Below, in pieces: positions 25,903 to 34,181 of a stretch of DNA of 55,266 nucleotides. Position numbers and translations under genes: made by a program. A model generated the notes under the pieces. That model saw nothing but the letters and a program-made list of their open reading frames with translations, had not been told where the DNA came from and did no database searches. This DNA comes from Sulfurovum sp. (lineage in GTDB: Bacteria; Campylobacterota; Campylobacteria; Campylobacterales; Sulfurovaceae), in assembly GCA_027063305.1 (NCBI GenBank), contig JAMORY010000015.1, positions 1 through 55,266 of the forward strand, read 5' to 3'. How positions within the stretch are numbered: the first letter of the stretch is position 1; every line of letters starts with the position of its first letter.

Positions 25903-27673
25903 TCAACAACTCCAAGAACTGCTCTCCATACCGCTCGAACTTCACCTCTCCAATACCATGTACCTCAAGCATCTGCACTTTACTCTGCGGTTTCTTGGCT
26001 GAAAGGTCTTTGAGTGTCTTGTCGGAAAATACAATATACGGCGGTATGCCGTTCTCCGAAGCGATCGTACTTCGAAGCTCTCTTAGCTTGTCGTACATCT
26101 CCACATCATAGTCGTCAAAGTAGGTGACTTTACGTTTGGGTATTGCCTTCTGTACACTCAGACGCTCTTTTTTCAAATCTACCTTATGTAACCCTTTAAG
26201 CACCTCAACCCCAAATGGTGTCAACCTGTAAACCTTGAACTCCCCTATCTCTACGGCACCAAGCTCTAAGAGTTTGTCACCGATGGTCAACCACTGCGAT
26301 TTACTATACTCCTGCCCGATCCCATACACAGAGAGCCTATCATGGCCATTTTGCAAAATGCGCTGCTCTTTACTCCCACGCAATACATCGATAATATAAT
26401 GCAAACCGAACTTCTGTTCCGTACGGAAAATAGCAGAGAGCAGTTTACGGGAAGCTTCGGTAATATCAACACGCTCACTTGTATCACAGCTACAGTTGTC
26501 ACACTTGTCAGCACACGCATCGATACGGTCGTCAAAGTAAGCGGCAATGCTCTGATGACGACAGTTCTCAGAGTTGGCAAATCGTATCATACTCTCCAAT
26601 TTATTGAACGCATGCTGCTTGTAAGGGGTTTCCGGAAGATCTTCAATGAACATCTTCTGCTGCACAATATCCGAAGCGGAAAAAAGCAATAGTGTCTCCG
26701 CCTCCAAACCATCACGTCCGGCACGACCGATCTCCTGATAGTAGTTCTCCAGTGTCTTTGGCATGCTCATGTGTACTACGAAACGGATATTGGACTTGTC
26801 GATCCCCATCCCAAAGGCGATGGTTGCCACGACCACCTCTACCCTGTCGGTTACGAACTCCTTAAAAGTACTGTTCTTCTCCTCTGTCGAGAGCCCCGCA
26901 TGATACGCACGGGCTTCTATCCCTTTGGTCTGCAAGAAGTGGGCGACGGACTCTGTCGATTTACGTGAAAGCGTATAGATAATACCCGATTCCCTCTCAT
27001 GCTGCTTCAAAAATGTAAGTAATTGCTCTCGTCCATCCTTAATGCGATGTTTGGCATAGATCGTCAGGTTCTTACGAAAAAGAGAACCCCTGACACGCTT
27101 AGGGGAATGCAACCCTAGATTGGTAACAATATCGGCTTCGACCGCCTGTGTTGCCGTAGCAGTGAATGCCGCAATGGGGGTGTGTGGGAAATGCTCTTTG
27201 AGCAGAGAGAGCCGACGGTAGTTCTCCCTGAACTCATGTCCCCACTCACTCACACAGTGCGCTTCATCAATGACAAAGAAATTGATCTCAAGCTTTTGCA
27301 GCAAAGAGAGGAAGTAACTATTGGTCAACCGTTCGGGTGCAACATAGAGAAGCTTGATCTCACGCTTAAAAAGACGCTGTTCGATCTCTCTGCTCTCTTC
27401 AATATCCTGCATGGACGAGAGCATCGCCGCTGGGATCCCGTTTGCTTGAAGTGCCATAACCTGATCGTGCATCAGAGCAAGCAATGGAGAGATGACCACT
27501 GTAATACCGGGCATCATCAATGTCGGTAGCTGGTAACAGAGTGACTTTCCTCCGCCTGTAGGAAGAATCATCAGCACATCCTCCTTATTGACGATGGCAT
27601 CGATCACCTCTTCTTGCAGAGGGCGGAATGACTTGTGACCAAAATAGTCTTCTAATATTTCAAATTTTTGCAT
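25892..27673 (-). CDS. recQ: ATP-dependent DNA helicase RecQ
   Basis: The protein has 593 residues. Helicase motifs appear in order: MILPTGGGKSLCYQLP (Walker A), FVIDEAHCVSEWGHEFR (DEAH box), FTATAT, and QEIGRAGRDG (motif VI). The zinc-binding RecQ-Ct region has CRHQSIAAYFDD, then CADKCDNCSC. An HRDC domain fills the C terminus (about 515-590). A minus-strand TATAAT at 27730-27735 is a possible -10 box. Confidence 0.96.
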   Translation of the reverse strand: MQKFEILEDYFGHKSFRPLQEEVIDAIVNKEDVLMILPTGGGKSLCYQLPTLMMPGITVVISPLLALMHDQVMALQANGIPAAMLSSMQDIEESREIEQRLFKREIKLLYVAPERLTNSYFLSLLQKLEINFFVIDEAHCVSEWGHEFRENYRRLSLLKEHFPHTPIAAFTATATQAVEADIVTNLGLHSPKRVRGSLFRKNLTIYAKHRIKDGREQLLTFLKQHERESGIIYTLSRKSTESVAHFLQTKGIEARAYHAGLSTEEKNSTFKEFVTDRVEVVVATIAFGMGIDKSNIRFVVHMSMPKTLENYYQEIGRAGRDGLEAETLLLFSASDIVQQKMFIEDLPETPYKQHAFNKLESMIRFANSENCRHQSIAAYFDDRIDACADKCDNCSCDTSERVDITEASRKLLSAIFRTEQKFGLHYIIDVLRGSKEQRILQNGHDRLSVYGIGQEYSKSQWLTIGDKLLELGAVEIGEFKVYRLTPFGVEVLKGLHKVDLKKERLSVQKAIPKRKVTYFDDYDVEMYDKLRELRSTIASENGIPPYIVFSDKTLKDLSAKKPQSKVQMLEVHGIGEVKFERYGEQFLELLNGA

Positions 27674-27763
27674 GTGGGAAGTGTAGCGGATTTTTGACTA
27701 TAGCGTGATAAAATATGTCATATTGTCATATTATACAATGTACAATCCATCAGGGATAAAAGG

Positions 27764-28447
27764 CTAAAAAAATTTATACCCTACACCCCATACAGGATGA
27801 AAATAACCATGCTCACTCTGAGGGTCAACCTTGTTCTTAAGGCGGTTGATCGCAACATTCACCGCATTGTCGTTGATCCCCTCACCATCACTCCCCCACG
27901 CTTCATCTCGCAAAAAATCCCTTGTAAGCGGTTTATCAATATGTTTGAGGAAGGTATGTAGCAGATTGAACTCTAAATTGGTCAGCGGTACGGCTTTATC
28001 ATCAACATAAAGTGTTCGTTGGGAGAGATCGAGGGTCAGTCCTTTATATTTTAGCTTCTCCTGTTTTTGTAATGCTCCCGAGCGCTTCAAGAGTGCCTTA
28101 ACCCGCAACAGTAGCTCTTTGGGATTGAACGGCTTGGTCATGTAGTCGTCACCACCCGCTTCAAAACCACTCTCTAGGTCACTCTCTTTATCTTTTGCCG
28201 TTAGAAAGATCACGGGGATGTCATACCCGCATTGGCGCAAATGGGCGATAAACTCACTTCCTTCCGTTCCGGGCAGGTTACGGTCTACAATCATCAAAGA
28301 GGGGTTTTCCTCTTCAAGAAAGCGCTCGACACTCTCCGTAGAGAGAAAGCCCGTTACCGTATATCCCGCTTTTACCAGATGATATTCGATCAGCTCTAAA
28401 ATATCCTCTTCGTCTTCAATAACGACTATTTCTATCTGCTTGTTCAT
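27764..28447 (-). CDS. PhoB-like OmpR-family response regulator
   Basis: The protein has 227 residues. The receiver has IEDEED, phospho-acceptor Asp55 in MIVDRNLPGTEG, Thr in FLTAKD and Lys in MTKPFNPKELL. The winged-helix domain (about 128-227) ends in GYFHPVWGVGYKFF. No kinase gene is adjacent. A TATAAT at 28455-28460 ends 7 bp before the ATG and there is no ribosome-binding site, so a leaderless message is possible. A second promoter with a Pho-box-like layout lies at 28660-28691. The next genes upstream on the same strand are pit and an OprP-like porin with the same promoter layout, so phosphate control is the best guess. Confidence 0.85.
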   Translation of the reverse strand: MNKQIEIVVIEDEEDILELIEYHLVKAGYTVTGFLSTESVERFLEEENPSLMIVDRNLPGTEGSEFIAHLRQCGYDIPVIFLTAKDKESDLESGFEAGGDDYMTKPFNPKELLLRVKALLKRSGALQKQEKLKYKGLTLDLSQRTLYVDDKAVPLTNLEFNLLHTFLKHIDKPLTRDFLRDEAWGSDGEGINDNAVNVAINRLKNKVDPQSEHGYFHPVWGVGYKFF

Positions 28448-28454
28448 AAAGAAG

Positions 28455-28460
28455 ATTATA
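28455..28460 (-). promoter_or_regulatory. -10 box directly before the regulator start
   Basis: TATAAT on the minus strand would start RNA at or within a base of ATG 28447. No Shine-Dalgarno sequence lies between, so this promoter would make a leaderless regulator mRNA. Confidence 0.5.
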
Positions 28461-28552
28461 GCAAAATCTCTCTCATAGAAGGAGAGTAATACCTTACAAC
28501 TTTATATCGGGACCAAGACGAGAGAAGAAGTGTATGGAAGCATATATTTTAT

Positions 28553-28653
28553 GGAAATATAGAGGGGTCGATCAAAATAGAGTATGCATGTGATTTCCGG
28601 CTCAATTTACGAAGGAGACTACTGATCCGTAGGTCGTGCCCATCTATATTTCC
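28553..28653 (-). ncRNA. Candidate structured RNA or leader upstream of the regulator
   Basis: The ends GGAAATATAGA (28653-28643) and TCTATATTTCC (28563-28553) pair perfectly over 11 bp; after one mismatch, GGG pairs with CCC. Inside, GACCTAC and GTAGTC form a second hairpin with one bulged base. A minus-strand TATAAT at 28660-28665 predicts RNA starting within a base of the 5' arm. It therefore looks like a transcript of about 101 nt closed by its own ends. It could be a small RNA or the first part of the regulator leader. I recognise no known RNA family. No T run follows the 3' arm. Confidence 0.45.
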
Positions 28654-28659
28654 AAGCAC

Positions 28660-28691
28660 ATTATAGAATAAGAGTGTAACAGAAGTATTAC
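28660..28691 (-). promoter_or_regulatory. Pho-box-like promoter upstream of the regulator and RNA candidate
   Basis: Read on the minus strand: GTAAT, 6 bases, GTTAC, 10 bases, TATAAT. The two half-sites are 11 bp apart and sit where a -35 box would be, as in PhoB-dependent promoters. The same layout precedes pit and the porin gene. Confidence 0.6.
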
Positions 28692-28782
28692 CTTCGCCAA
28701 TAAGCTACATCTTCTTCAATAGTGACCGTGTTAAAAAGAAAGAGTGGGGAAAGAGAAAGCGAAGGAAACCCTCCGCAGTGAA

Positions 28783-28810
28783 CGAAAAATCAAGTGCTTA
28801 ACTTAAGCAC
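28783..28810 (-). terminator. Intrinsic terminator of pit
   Basis: On the minus strand GTGCTTAA, G and TTAAGCAC form an 8-bp stem followed by TTGATTTTT. The stem includes the pit stop codon (28803-28805), so the gene ends inside its own terminator. Confidence 0.75.
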
Positions 28811-30341
28811 CCAAACCTTTAAGGACAAAGAAGATCAATGCAGAGAGTACTGCCGCCGCAGGAACAGTAATGACCCATGCCGCTACGATCTTTTTGACCA
28901 TACCACGCTTGACATAGTTCTCTCTAAGTGCTTTTTTGATCTTTTTGACCTTTTTCTTCTGTGCTTTATGTGCTTCGATCAATTCAAGCTTCTTCGCAGG
29001 CTCTTCATTGGTACATGCATCCAATTCACTCTTGAGCGCTTGGAGTTTATCCATCTCCTCTTGAAGCTTCTGCTGTTTGACACCCATCTCTTTACTGTCA
29101 AGCCATTCACGAAGAAACCCGACACCAAATACCGCACCGACCGCAATATGCGTAGAGGATACAGGCAATCCAAGCTGAGAAGCGATAACCACCGTGATCG
29201 CTGCTGCCATCATGATCGAGAAGGCTCTCATCTGGTCAAGCTCCGTGATCTCCGAACCGACCGTTTTGATAAGTCTTGGGCCAAAGAGTGCCAGACCGAT
29301 AGAGATACCGATACCTCCTGTTACCATGACCCATAGAGGGATCGCCGCTTTTTTGGAAATGGCAAGGTTACTGAGCGCATCATTGACCGCTGCCAGTGGG
29401 CCGACCGCATTGGCAACATCGTTCGCACCGTGTGCAAAAGAGAGCATTGCCGCAGCAAAAATAAGCGGGATCGTAAAGAGAAGGTTGATATCCGCACGGG
29501 TTCCTTCCATACCACTGATCTTCTTGATCACTCTTGGTTTAACCATGAGGAACGTAACGATACCACCGATCACACCAAATACCAATGCTATACCGAACGT
29601 TGGCTTTTTGGTTTGAGGAAGGAAACTTAGAACATCTGTCAGGTCTTTCCAGACATGCTTTAACCCTTTAAGGGTCAAATAGGTCAAGAAAGCTGCCGCC
29701 ATGATCGATACCAGTACAGGTACGACCTTTTTTGCCGCAGCGATCGTATCTTCTTTATAGAGAATCTGTGATTTGATGATGTAAAGGAAAACCGCCGCGA
29801 TCACACCACCCAATACCGGAGAGATGACCCATGATGCAGCGATCTTACCCATCGTACCCCATGAGACGATCGCAAAGCCACCCGCTGCGATACCCCCACC
29901 GAGTACACCACCAACAATAGAGTGTGTAGTGGAGACAGGAGCTTTGAGCCATGTTGCAAGGTTCAACCACAATGCTGCTGCCAAAAGTGCTGCCGACATT
30001 GCATAGACAAAGAGCATCGGATCGCCTCCGAACGCCGCAGGGTCGATAATTCCTTTTTTAATGGTACCGACAACATCACCACCGGCGATCAATGCACCCG
30101 ATGCCTCAAAGATAGAAGCGATCACGATCGCACCACCGATCGTCAATGCACCTGCACCGACTGCCGGCCCTACGTTATTGGCAACATCGTTCGCACCGAT
30201 GTTCATCGCCATGTAGGCACCAAAGAGTGCCGCAAGCACCAAGAACCCACCATGGGATGCCTGCCCGATAATCGAATTGGCATAGAATGCCACAGCCACA
30301 GCGAAGCCCGCACCAAGTACGACTTTGATCATATTGTTCAT
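28803..30341 (-). CDS. pit: Pit-family inorganic phosphate transporter
   Basis: The protein has 512 residues and about 11-12 membrane segments. Two inverted family repeats are visible: NIGANDVANNVGPAVGAGALT near residue 50 and AHGANDVANAVGPLAAV near 305. SSTHIAVGAVFGVGFLREW and APVSTTHSIVGGVLGGGI are further Pit motifs. A charged cytoplasmic helix (about 415-480) precedes the last span. It imports phosphate, probably as a metal-phosphate complex driven by protons. The Pho-box-like promoter at 30373-30404 suggests induction by phosphate shortage, which is unusual for Pit, often constitutive elsewhere. Confidence 0.94.
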   Translation of the reverse strand: MNNMIKVVLGAGFAVAVAFYANSIIGQASHGGFLVLAALFGAYMAMNIGANDVANNVGPAVGAGALTIGGAIVIASIFEASGALIAGGDVVGTIKKGIIDPAAFGGDPMLFVYAMSAALLAAALWLNLATWLKAPVSTTHSIVGGVLGGGIAAGGFAIVSWGTMGKIAASWVISPVLGGVIAAVFLYIIKSQILYKEDTIAAAKKVVPVLVSIMAAAFLTYLTLKGLKHVWKDLTDVLSFLPQTKKPTFGIALVFGVIGGIVTFLMVKPRVIKKISGMEGTRADINLLFTIPLIFAAAMLSFAHGANDVANAVGPLAAVNDALSNLAISKKAAIPLWVMVTGGIGISIGLALFGPRLIKTVGSEITELDQMRAFSIMMAAAITVVIASQLGLPVSSTHIAVGAVFGVGFLREWLDSKEMGVKQQKLQEEMDKLQALKSELDACTNEEPAKKLELIEAHKAQKKKVKKIKKALRENYVKRGMVKKIVAAWVITVPAAAVLSALIFFVLKGLGA

Positions 30342-30372
30342 AGAACTTCCTTCACGATTTTATATGCTCAGA

Positions 30373-30404
30373 AGTATAGAAAAAAAGTATTACAATTTTG
30401 TTAC
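30373..30404 (-). promoter_or_regulatory. Pho-box-like promoter of pit
   Basis: On the minus strand: GTAAC, 6 bases, GTAAT, 10 bases, TATACT. The ten-base spacer is T-rich (ACTTTTTTTC), as at the porin gene. The -10 box lies 32 bp before the pit ATG. Confidence 0.65.
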
Positions 30405-30546
30405 GGAATGATCACAATGAAAAAAAGAAGAAAACATAGGGGCAGCACTTTATGGCCACCCAAAGAAGATTACATAATGAAAATTAAAATACTTGCAGGA
30501 TTGTCGCCTTCAGCTCGGATCGACCCTACAAATGTGAAAGCCGTTC

Positions 30547-30572
30547 ATAGACAAGAATAGTTTCTTGTCTAT
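30547..30572. repeat. Perfect inverted repeat, 11-bp arms
   Basis: ATAGACAAGAA and TTCTTGTCTAT pair fully around TAGT. It lies between the decayed and the intact 82-bp repeats. There is no T run on either side. Confidence 0.65.
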
Positions 30573-30619
30573 AGGCTTGGAACCGAAGGTGTTGTCTCAA
30601 AGAGACCACCGCAAGCTGG

Positions 30620-30888
30620 CAGTTCACGTTTGCTTTACGGGTTTGCCTCCACGGCTCCGCTTCGCTACGACCGTTCCAGTTTCGCCCCTACAAACGTGAA
30701 GCAGTTCACGTTTGCTTTACGGGTTTGCCTCCACGGCTCCGCTTCGCTACGACCGTTCCAGTTTCGCCCCTACAAACGTGAAGCAGTTCACGTTTGCTTT
30801 ACGGGTTTGCCTCCACGGCTCCGCTTCGCTACGACCGTTCCAGTTTCGCCCCTACAAACGTGAAGCAGTTCACGTTTGCTTTACGGGT
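30620..30888. repeat. Tandem array of 82-bp units
   Basis: Three full units start at 30620, 30702 and 30784, and a partial unit of about 23 bp starts at 30866. They appear identical. At each junction CAAACGTGAA, GCAG, TTCACGTTTG makes a perfect 10-bp hairpin. The array ends one base from the porin stop codon. Units are adjacent with no spacers, so this is not a CRISPR. Confidence 0.95.
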
Positions 30889-30889
30889 C

Positions 30890-32140
30890 TCACCAATTAA
30901 CCTCGGCGGTTAGCATGAGAGCGTCGGTTACATCTTCTCCGTCAACTTGCTCGTTAAGATAGTTTGCAATGAACTCTACATATTTATTGTATTTGTATGC
31001 TAGACCGGCAATGGTTCTTTCTCTCTCTTCTCCCGCATCAAGCTCGAAGTCGTCATATTTACCAAGAAGGTTCCATCCGTTAAGTGATTCCGAAAGGGTA
31101 TTGAGCCTGAACTCACCGTTAACAGACCAACCGTTACCTTCATAGTCTACACCACCATCCGTTGCTTCAACATATTGTGCCGCCAACAAGAACTCTGGTT
31201 GGTTATAGACTGCATGCAGACCATACCATACAAAATCATTTCCTGCCGCTTTATAGTCAGTGTTGTATTGCCCGAAGAATGAGATATCCGCATAGGTATC
31301 GGACTTATGTACATGTTTTTTCCCTGTTCCCCAAAGGTGACCTGTCAATCTCCACTCTCCACTTAAACCATCTCCATTTTGAATACCATGATACCCCTCA
31401 CCGTTGAATACACCCAGCTCAGAAGAGAAGTAGTCCGTTTTTGTCTTGAAGTTCACCCCAAGGTCTGCGGAGTTCGTAAAGTGTGCTCCCTCATGTGCTT
31501 CGACAAATACTTTGGAGATAGAACGGTAGTACCATCCATGGTGTTCTTCATAGTCAATCCAAGGTCTATGCGCCTGACCGATCTCGACACCGGTAAAAGG
31601 AAGGACATTATCAAGATAAAGGTATGCATACTTCAATCTCACTTCCCAGCTTCCGTCATCTTTACCATCATCCGTTGTATTGTGGTATGTATCGAGCGTC
31701 ACTCTCATATAATTTTTAGGATTATCTTCAAAGTAGGCTTTTACCTGAATATAGTTTCTTCTTGTCTCAAAGTAGTTGTCGGTGTTCTCACCTGCACTGT
31801 CACTTACAAAACCAAGGTAGTGTTTCCCTGAGAACTTCAAGACCGGTGCTTTAGACTTTACTGTCGTATGCTTTTCGATCTTCTCTACTTTCTCTTCCAA
31901 AGACGCGATTCTCTCAGACTGCTCAGACTTTGTATAGTGTACTTTTTTCTTCGGTGCACTTCTTTTCTTCTTTGTCACTTTCGCTTTAAGCTGTTTATTT
32001 TCCGCTTCCAATGCAGCCAAACGTTTATTCATCTGTTGCATCATCGCTTTAAGCTCAGCAATATCCGTCGTGCTGTCGGCTAATACACCTGTTGTAGCGA
32101 TCGCAGAGATCGTTGCTAGTGAAAGTAGGGTTTTTTTCAT
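30890..32140 (-). CDS. OprP/OprO-like outer-membrane porin
   Basis: The protein has 416 residues. A signal peptide ends near residue 21 (TTGVLA). A coiled coil follows (about 25-95, with IAELKAMMQQMNKRLAALE and SEQSERIASLEEKVEKIEKH). The rest is an aromatic-rich beta-barrel beginning LKFSGKHYLGFVSD. N-terminal coiled coil plus 16-strand-type barrel is the build of phosphate-selective porins O and P. The final residue is Trp rather than Phe. Position next to pit and the shared promoter layout support phosphate uptake; other anions are possible. Confidence 0.8.
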   Translation of the reverse strand: MKKTLLSLATISAIATTGVLADSTTDIAELKAMMQQMNKRLAALEAENKQLKAKVTKKKRSAPKKKVHYTKSEQSERIASLEEKVEKIEKHTTVKSKAPVLKFSGKHYLGFVSDSAGENTDNYFETRRNYIQVKAYFEDNPKNYMRVTLDTYHNTTDDGKDDGSWEVRLKYAYLYLDNVLPFTGVEIGQAHRPWIDYEEHHGWYYRSISKVFVEAHEGAHFTNSADLGVNFKTKTDYFSSELGVFNGEGYHGIQNGDGLSGEWRLTGHLWGTGKKHVHKSDTYADISFFGQYNTDYKAAGNDFVWYGLHAVYNQPEFLLAAQYVEATDGGVDYEGNGWSVNGEFRLNTLSESLNGWNLLGKYDDFELDAGEERERTIAGLAYKYNKYVEFIANYLNEQVDGEDVTDALMLTAEVNW

Positions 32141-32175
32141 GGTAGATTCCTTCCTTGTTCGTTATGAATTTCGGA

Positions 32176-32207
32176 AGTATAAAAAAAAAGAGTTACAAAA
32201 TAGTTAC
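32176..32207 (-). promoter_or_regulatory. Pho-box-like promoter of the porin gene
   Basis: On the minus strand: GTAAC, 6 bases, GTAAC, 10 bases (TCTTTTTTTT), TATACT. A third GTAAC lies 12 bp further upstream (32215-32219). The match to the pit promoter extends past the -10 box (TATACTTC). Confidence 0.68.
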
Positions 32208-32275
32208 AACGCAGGTTACAGATAGCCTTTTATACACTTGTGCTTTACTGCACATTGCTACCTGCTCTTTTTAGA

Positions 32276-32803
32276 TCAATCTCTATAGGCAGCGTGTTTG
32301 GCACCACGCTCTTCAAGATACGTCTGCATCTTCTTCTGCCCGAGTTTACGGGCATAATCAAGCGGGGTCATACCCGTTCTATCAACCGCATTCATCTCAC
32401 CGCCACCCTCAAGCAGCATCTCCATCATCTGGGTATCGGAAAAACATGCTGCAAGCATAACAGGAGTGATCCCGCTTTTACGTCTAGTGGTATTGAGGTC
32501 GAACCCCTCTTCAAGACAGAGTGCTATCACATCTTTACGCTTGAACTTTATCGCCATATCAAGTGCCGAGATACCATCATCATCCACCTGATGCAGATCG
32601 ACCCCGTTCTCCAACATAAAACGGATCAACTCCAATGATGCCTGCGTACGGATCGCATAGAAAAGCGGGCTGATCTCATCATGCTCCTCTAAGTCATACT
32701 CCTCTCCGATCAAAATCGGACGGTTAAGGTCCACACCTTGTTTCAAAAGAGATCTCAATCCTGCGATCGAATCCTGCTCTATCGCTTGTGTTATCGTATT
32801 CAT
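32276..32803 (-). CDS. Ankyrin-repeat protein
   Basis: The protein has 175 residues and no signal peptide, so it should be cytoplasmic. About four ankyrin units fill most of it, including LIRFMLENGVDLHQVDDDGISALDMAIKF, KSGITPVMLAACFSDTQMMEMLLEGGGEMNAVD and RTGMTPLDYARKLGQKK in abbreviated form. Such repeats bind other proteins; the partner is unknown. It lies 83 bp after ybaB on the same strand. Confidence 0.88.
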   Translation of the reverse strand: MNTITQAIEQDSIAGLRSLLKQGVDLNRPILIGEEYDLEEHDEISPLFYAIRTQASLELIRFMLENGVDLHQVDDDGISALDMAIKFKRKDVIALCLEEGFDLNTTRRKSGITPVMLAACFSDTQMMEMLLEGGGEMNAVDRTGMTPLDYARKLGQKKMQTYLEERGAKHAAYRD

Positions 32804-32886
32804 CGTAACTCCTTGTTACATAAAAGTTCACCGGAAAAAAGAGAGAAGCAAGGAGGGTCACAAAGGAGCACCTTTAACGGAGAGGG

Positions 32887-33201
32887 TTAGGATGCAAAGG
32901 GATTCATGCCGCCTAGCATCCCCATCGCTTGTGATTTTTTATTGTCTTCGACCATTTTATTGACATCGTTTATCACCGAGATAAGCAGGATCTGTAACGA
33001 CTCCTTATCTTCAAGGAGTGAATCATCAATGTTCAAATCTATGATCTCACCCGCACCGTTTGCACGGATCTCGACCAGTCCACCGCCCGCTTTCGCAGTC
33101 AGTTCAACACTCTTGGCCTTCTCTTCCAGCTCTTTGGCCTTCTCTTGCATCTGAGACATCATCTCAGACATCTTGCTCATATCAAATCCGCTACCGAACA
33201 T
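32887..33201 (-). CDS. YbaB/EbfC nucleoid-associated protein
   Basis: The protein has 104 residues, the usual size. A Met-rich amphipathic N terminus (MSKMSEMMSQMQEKAKELEEKA) is followed by the conserved core GGGLVEIRANGAGEIIDLNID, and the C terminus is MGMLGGMNPF. The family forms dimers that bind DNA. The ATG overlaps the panD stop by one base (TAATG). It is not next to dnaX or recR here, unlike in many bacteria. Confidence 0.93.
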   Translation of the reverse strand: MFGSGFDMSKMSEMMSQMQEKAKELEEKAKSVELTAKAGGGLVEIRANGAGEIIDLNIDDSLLEDKESLQILLISVINDVNKMVEDNKKSQAMGMLGGMNPFAS

Positions 33202-33569
33202 TATTCAAGTCCTTCGAACTGCTGTGCGATGGTATTGTCATCGTTCAAGATCACGATCTTCGGACGGTAACGCTCCGCCTCCTCTTCACTCATACTCGCA
33301 TAGGCGATAATAATGATCTTATCCCCTTTATGCACCTTACGTGCCGCGGCACCGTTAAGACAGATGTCCCCTTTGCCACGCTCCCCTGAGATAATGTATG
33401 TAGAGAAGCGCTCACCGTTATTGATATTGACAATATCGATCTTCTGCCCTACACGCATTCTGGCAGCATCAAGAAGATCCTGATCGATCGTAATGGAACC
33501 TACATAGTTCAGGTTCGCATCGGTAACAGTCGCTCTATGTAGTTTAGAATAAAGCATTGTGATGTTCAT
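33201..33569 (-). CDS. panD: Aspartate 1-decarboxylase
   Basis: ATG 33569 is chosen over the adjacent ATG 33572 because AGGTGG then has proper spacing, and the self-cleavage site falls at the standard place. The product has 122 residues. It begins [21 protein letters not shown], with Gly24-Ser25 in VGSITID, where the pro-enzyme cuts itself to form the pyruvoyl cofactor. [15 protein letters not shown] and [25 protein letters not shown] are conserved. It makes beta-alanine for pantothenate and CoA. Confidence 0.96.
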   Translation of the reverse strand: MNITMLYSKLHRATVTDANLNYVGSITIDQDLLDAARMRVGQKIDIVNINNGERFSTYIISGERGKGDICLNGAAARKVHKGDKIIIIAYASMSEEEAERYRPKIVILNDDNTIAQQFEGLE

Positions 33570-33690
33570 CATATCCCACCTAAATTGGTTTAAATTGCCG
33601 GAATTATACCGAACTTCTTACTATATTATACCCTAATCGTGAAGAAATCGTTAACGGATGGAAGGGGAAAGCCCCGCGAGGAGGCGTTTG

Positions 33691-34068
33691 CTAGCGTGCC
33701 ATTTGAGACGGAGGAACAGGCTCGCCCCACATCTCGGCAGGGATCACATACTCCTCAACGACATTACCGCCGATAAGGTGCTCGTCGATAATACGGTCGA
33801 TCTTCTCTTTCGTCAAACCTACATACATCGTATGACCAGGCTCAACGAGCATGACCGGTCCTTGCTGACAACGGTTCAAACATCCTGTCTGGATCGGCTG
33901 TACCGTTCCGATGATCCCTTTCATCATCAACTGCTGTGCCAAGTGTTGGAAAAGCTGCTGAGACTCAGGGTCGTTCTGACTTACACAACTTGGTTTTGGC
34001 ATTCCCGGAGGTGCCGACTGCTGACATTTAAAGATATAGAAGGCTGGTTGTGGTACACCTTGCATCAT
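33691..34068 (-). CDS. Thioredoxin-like [2Fe-2S] ferredoxin protein
   Basis: The protein has 125 residues. Four cysteines in the spacing of thioredoxin-like ferredoxins (FKCQQSAPPGMPKPSC, then QTGCLNRCQQGP) should bind a [2Fe-2S] cluster. The tail VPPSQMAR is polar. Similar proteins occur alone or in NuoE-like and hydrogenase subunits. It stands alone here and is divergent from the FmdE operon. A perfect GGAGTA/TACTCC hairpin lies at 34099-34113 in the shared upstream region. Confidence 0.88.
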   Translation of the reverse strand: MMQGVPQPAFYIFKCQQSAPPGMPKPSCVSQNDPESQQLFQHLAQQLMMKGIIGTVQPIQTGCLNRCQQGPVMLVEPGHTMYVGLTKEKIDRIIDEHLIGGNVVEEYVIPAEMWGEPVPPSQMAR

Positions 34069-34145
34069 GGTTGATCCTTTGATTGTGATTTTTAATTGGG
34101 AGTATTTTACTCCGAATTGCTTAAATAGGGATTAATCTTTGCCCA

Positions 34146-34159
34146 TTGATATACGTCAA
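34146..34159 (+). promoter_or_regulatory. Crp/Fnr-like site upstream of the FmdE operon
   Basis: TTGAT, ATAC, GTCAA matches the Fnr-type palindrome TTGAT-N4-ATCAA with one change. A TATAAT at 34182-34187 predicts a start near 34194, which puts the centre of the site at about -41.5, the class II activator position. Confidence 0.55.
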
Positions 34160-34181
34160 CTACTTATTAAACCTTTTCAAC

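Larger units (their letters stand above)
28448..28802. other. 355-bp gene-free region between pit and the regulator
   Basis: This stretch holds, from left to right, the near-start -10 box, the candidate structured RNA, its Pho-box-like promoter and the pit terminator. Between 28692 and 28782 I see only purine-rich DNA without a convincing reading frame. Confidence 0.6.
30342..30889. other. 548-bp gene-free region between the porin gene and pit
   Basis: It contains the pit promoter (30373-30404), a decayed relative of the 82-bp repeat near 30505-30548, a perfect hairpin at 30547-30572, and the 82-bp tandem array at 30620-30888. Open frames inside it only reflect the repeats. Confidence 0.7.

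Noticed and set aside
30620-30888. CRISPR array
   Set aside because: The 82-bp units are directly adjacent, with no unique spacers and no cas genes nearby.
30630-30900. Plus-strand frames with repeated FASTAPLRYDR-like text
   Set aside because: They are readings of the 82-bp repeat; 82 is not a multiple of 3, so each unit shifts frame.
33573-33690. Terminator after the ferredoxin gene
   Set aside because: GGGG/CCCC pairing is present (near 33664-33676) but the stem is 4 bp with no T run.
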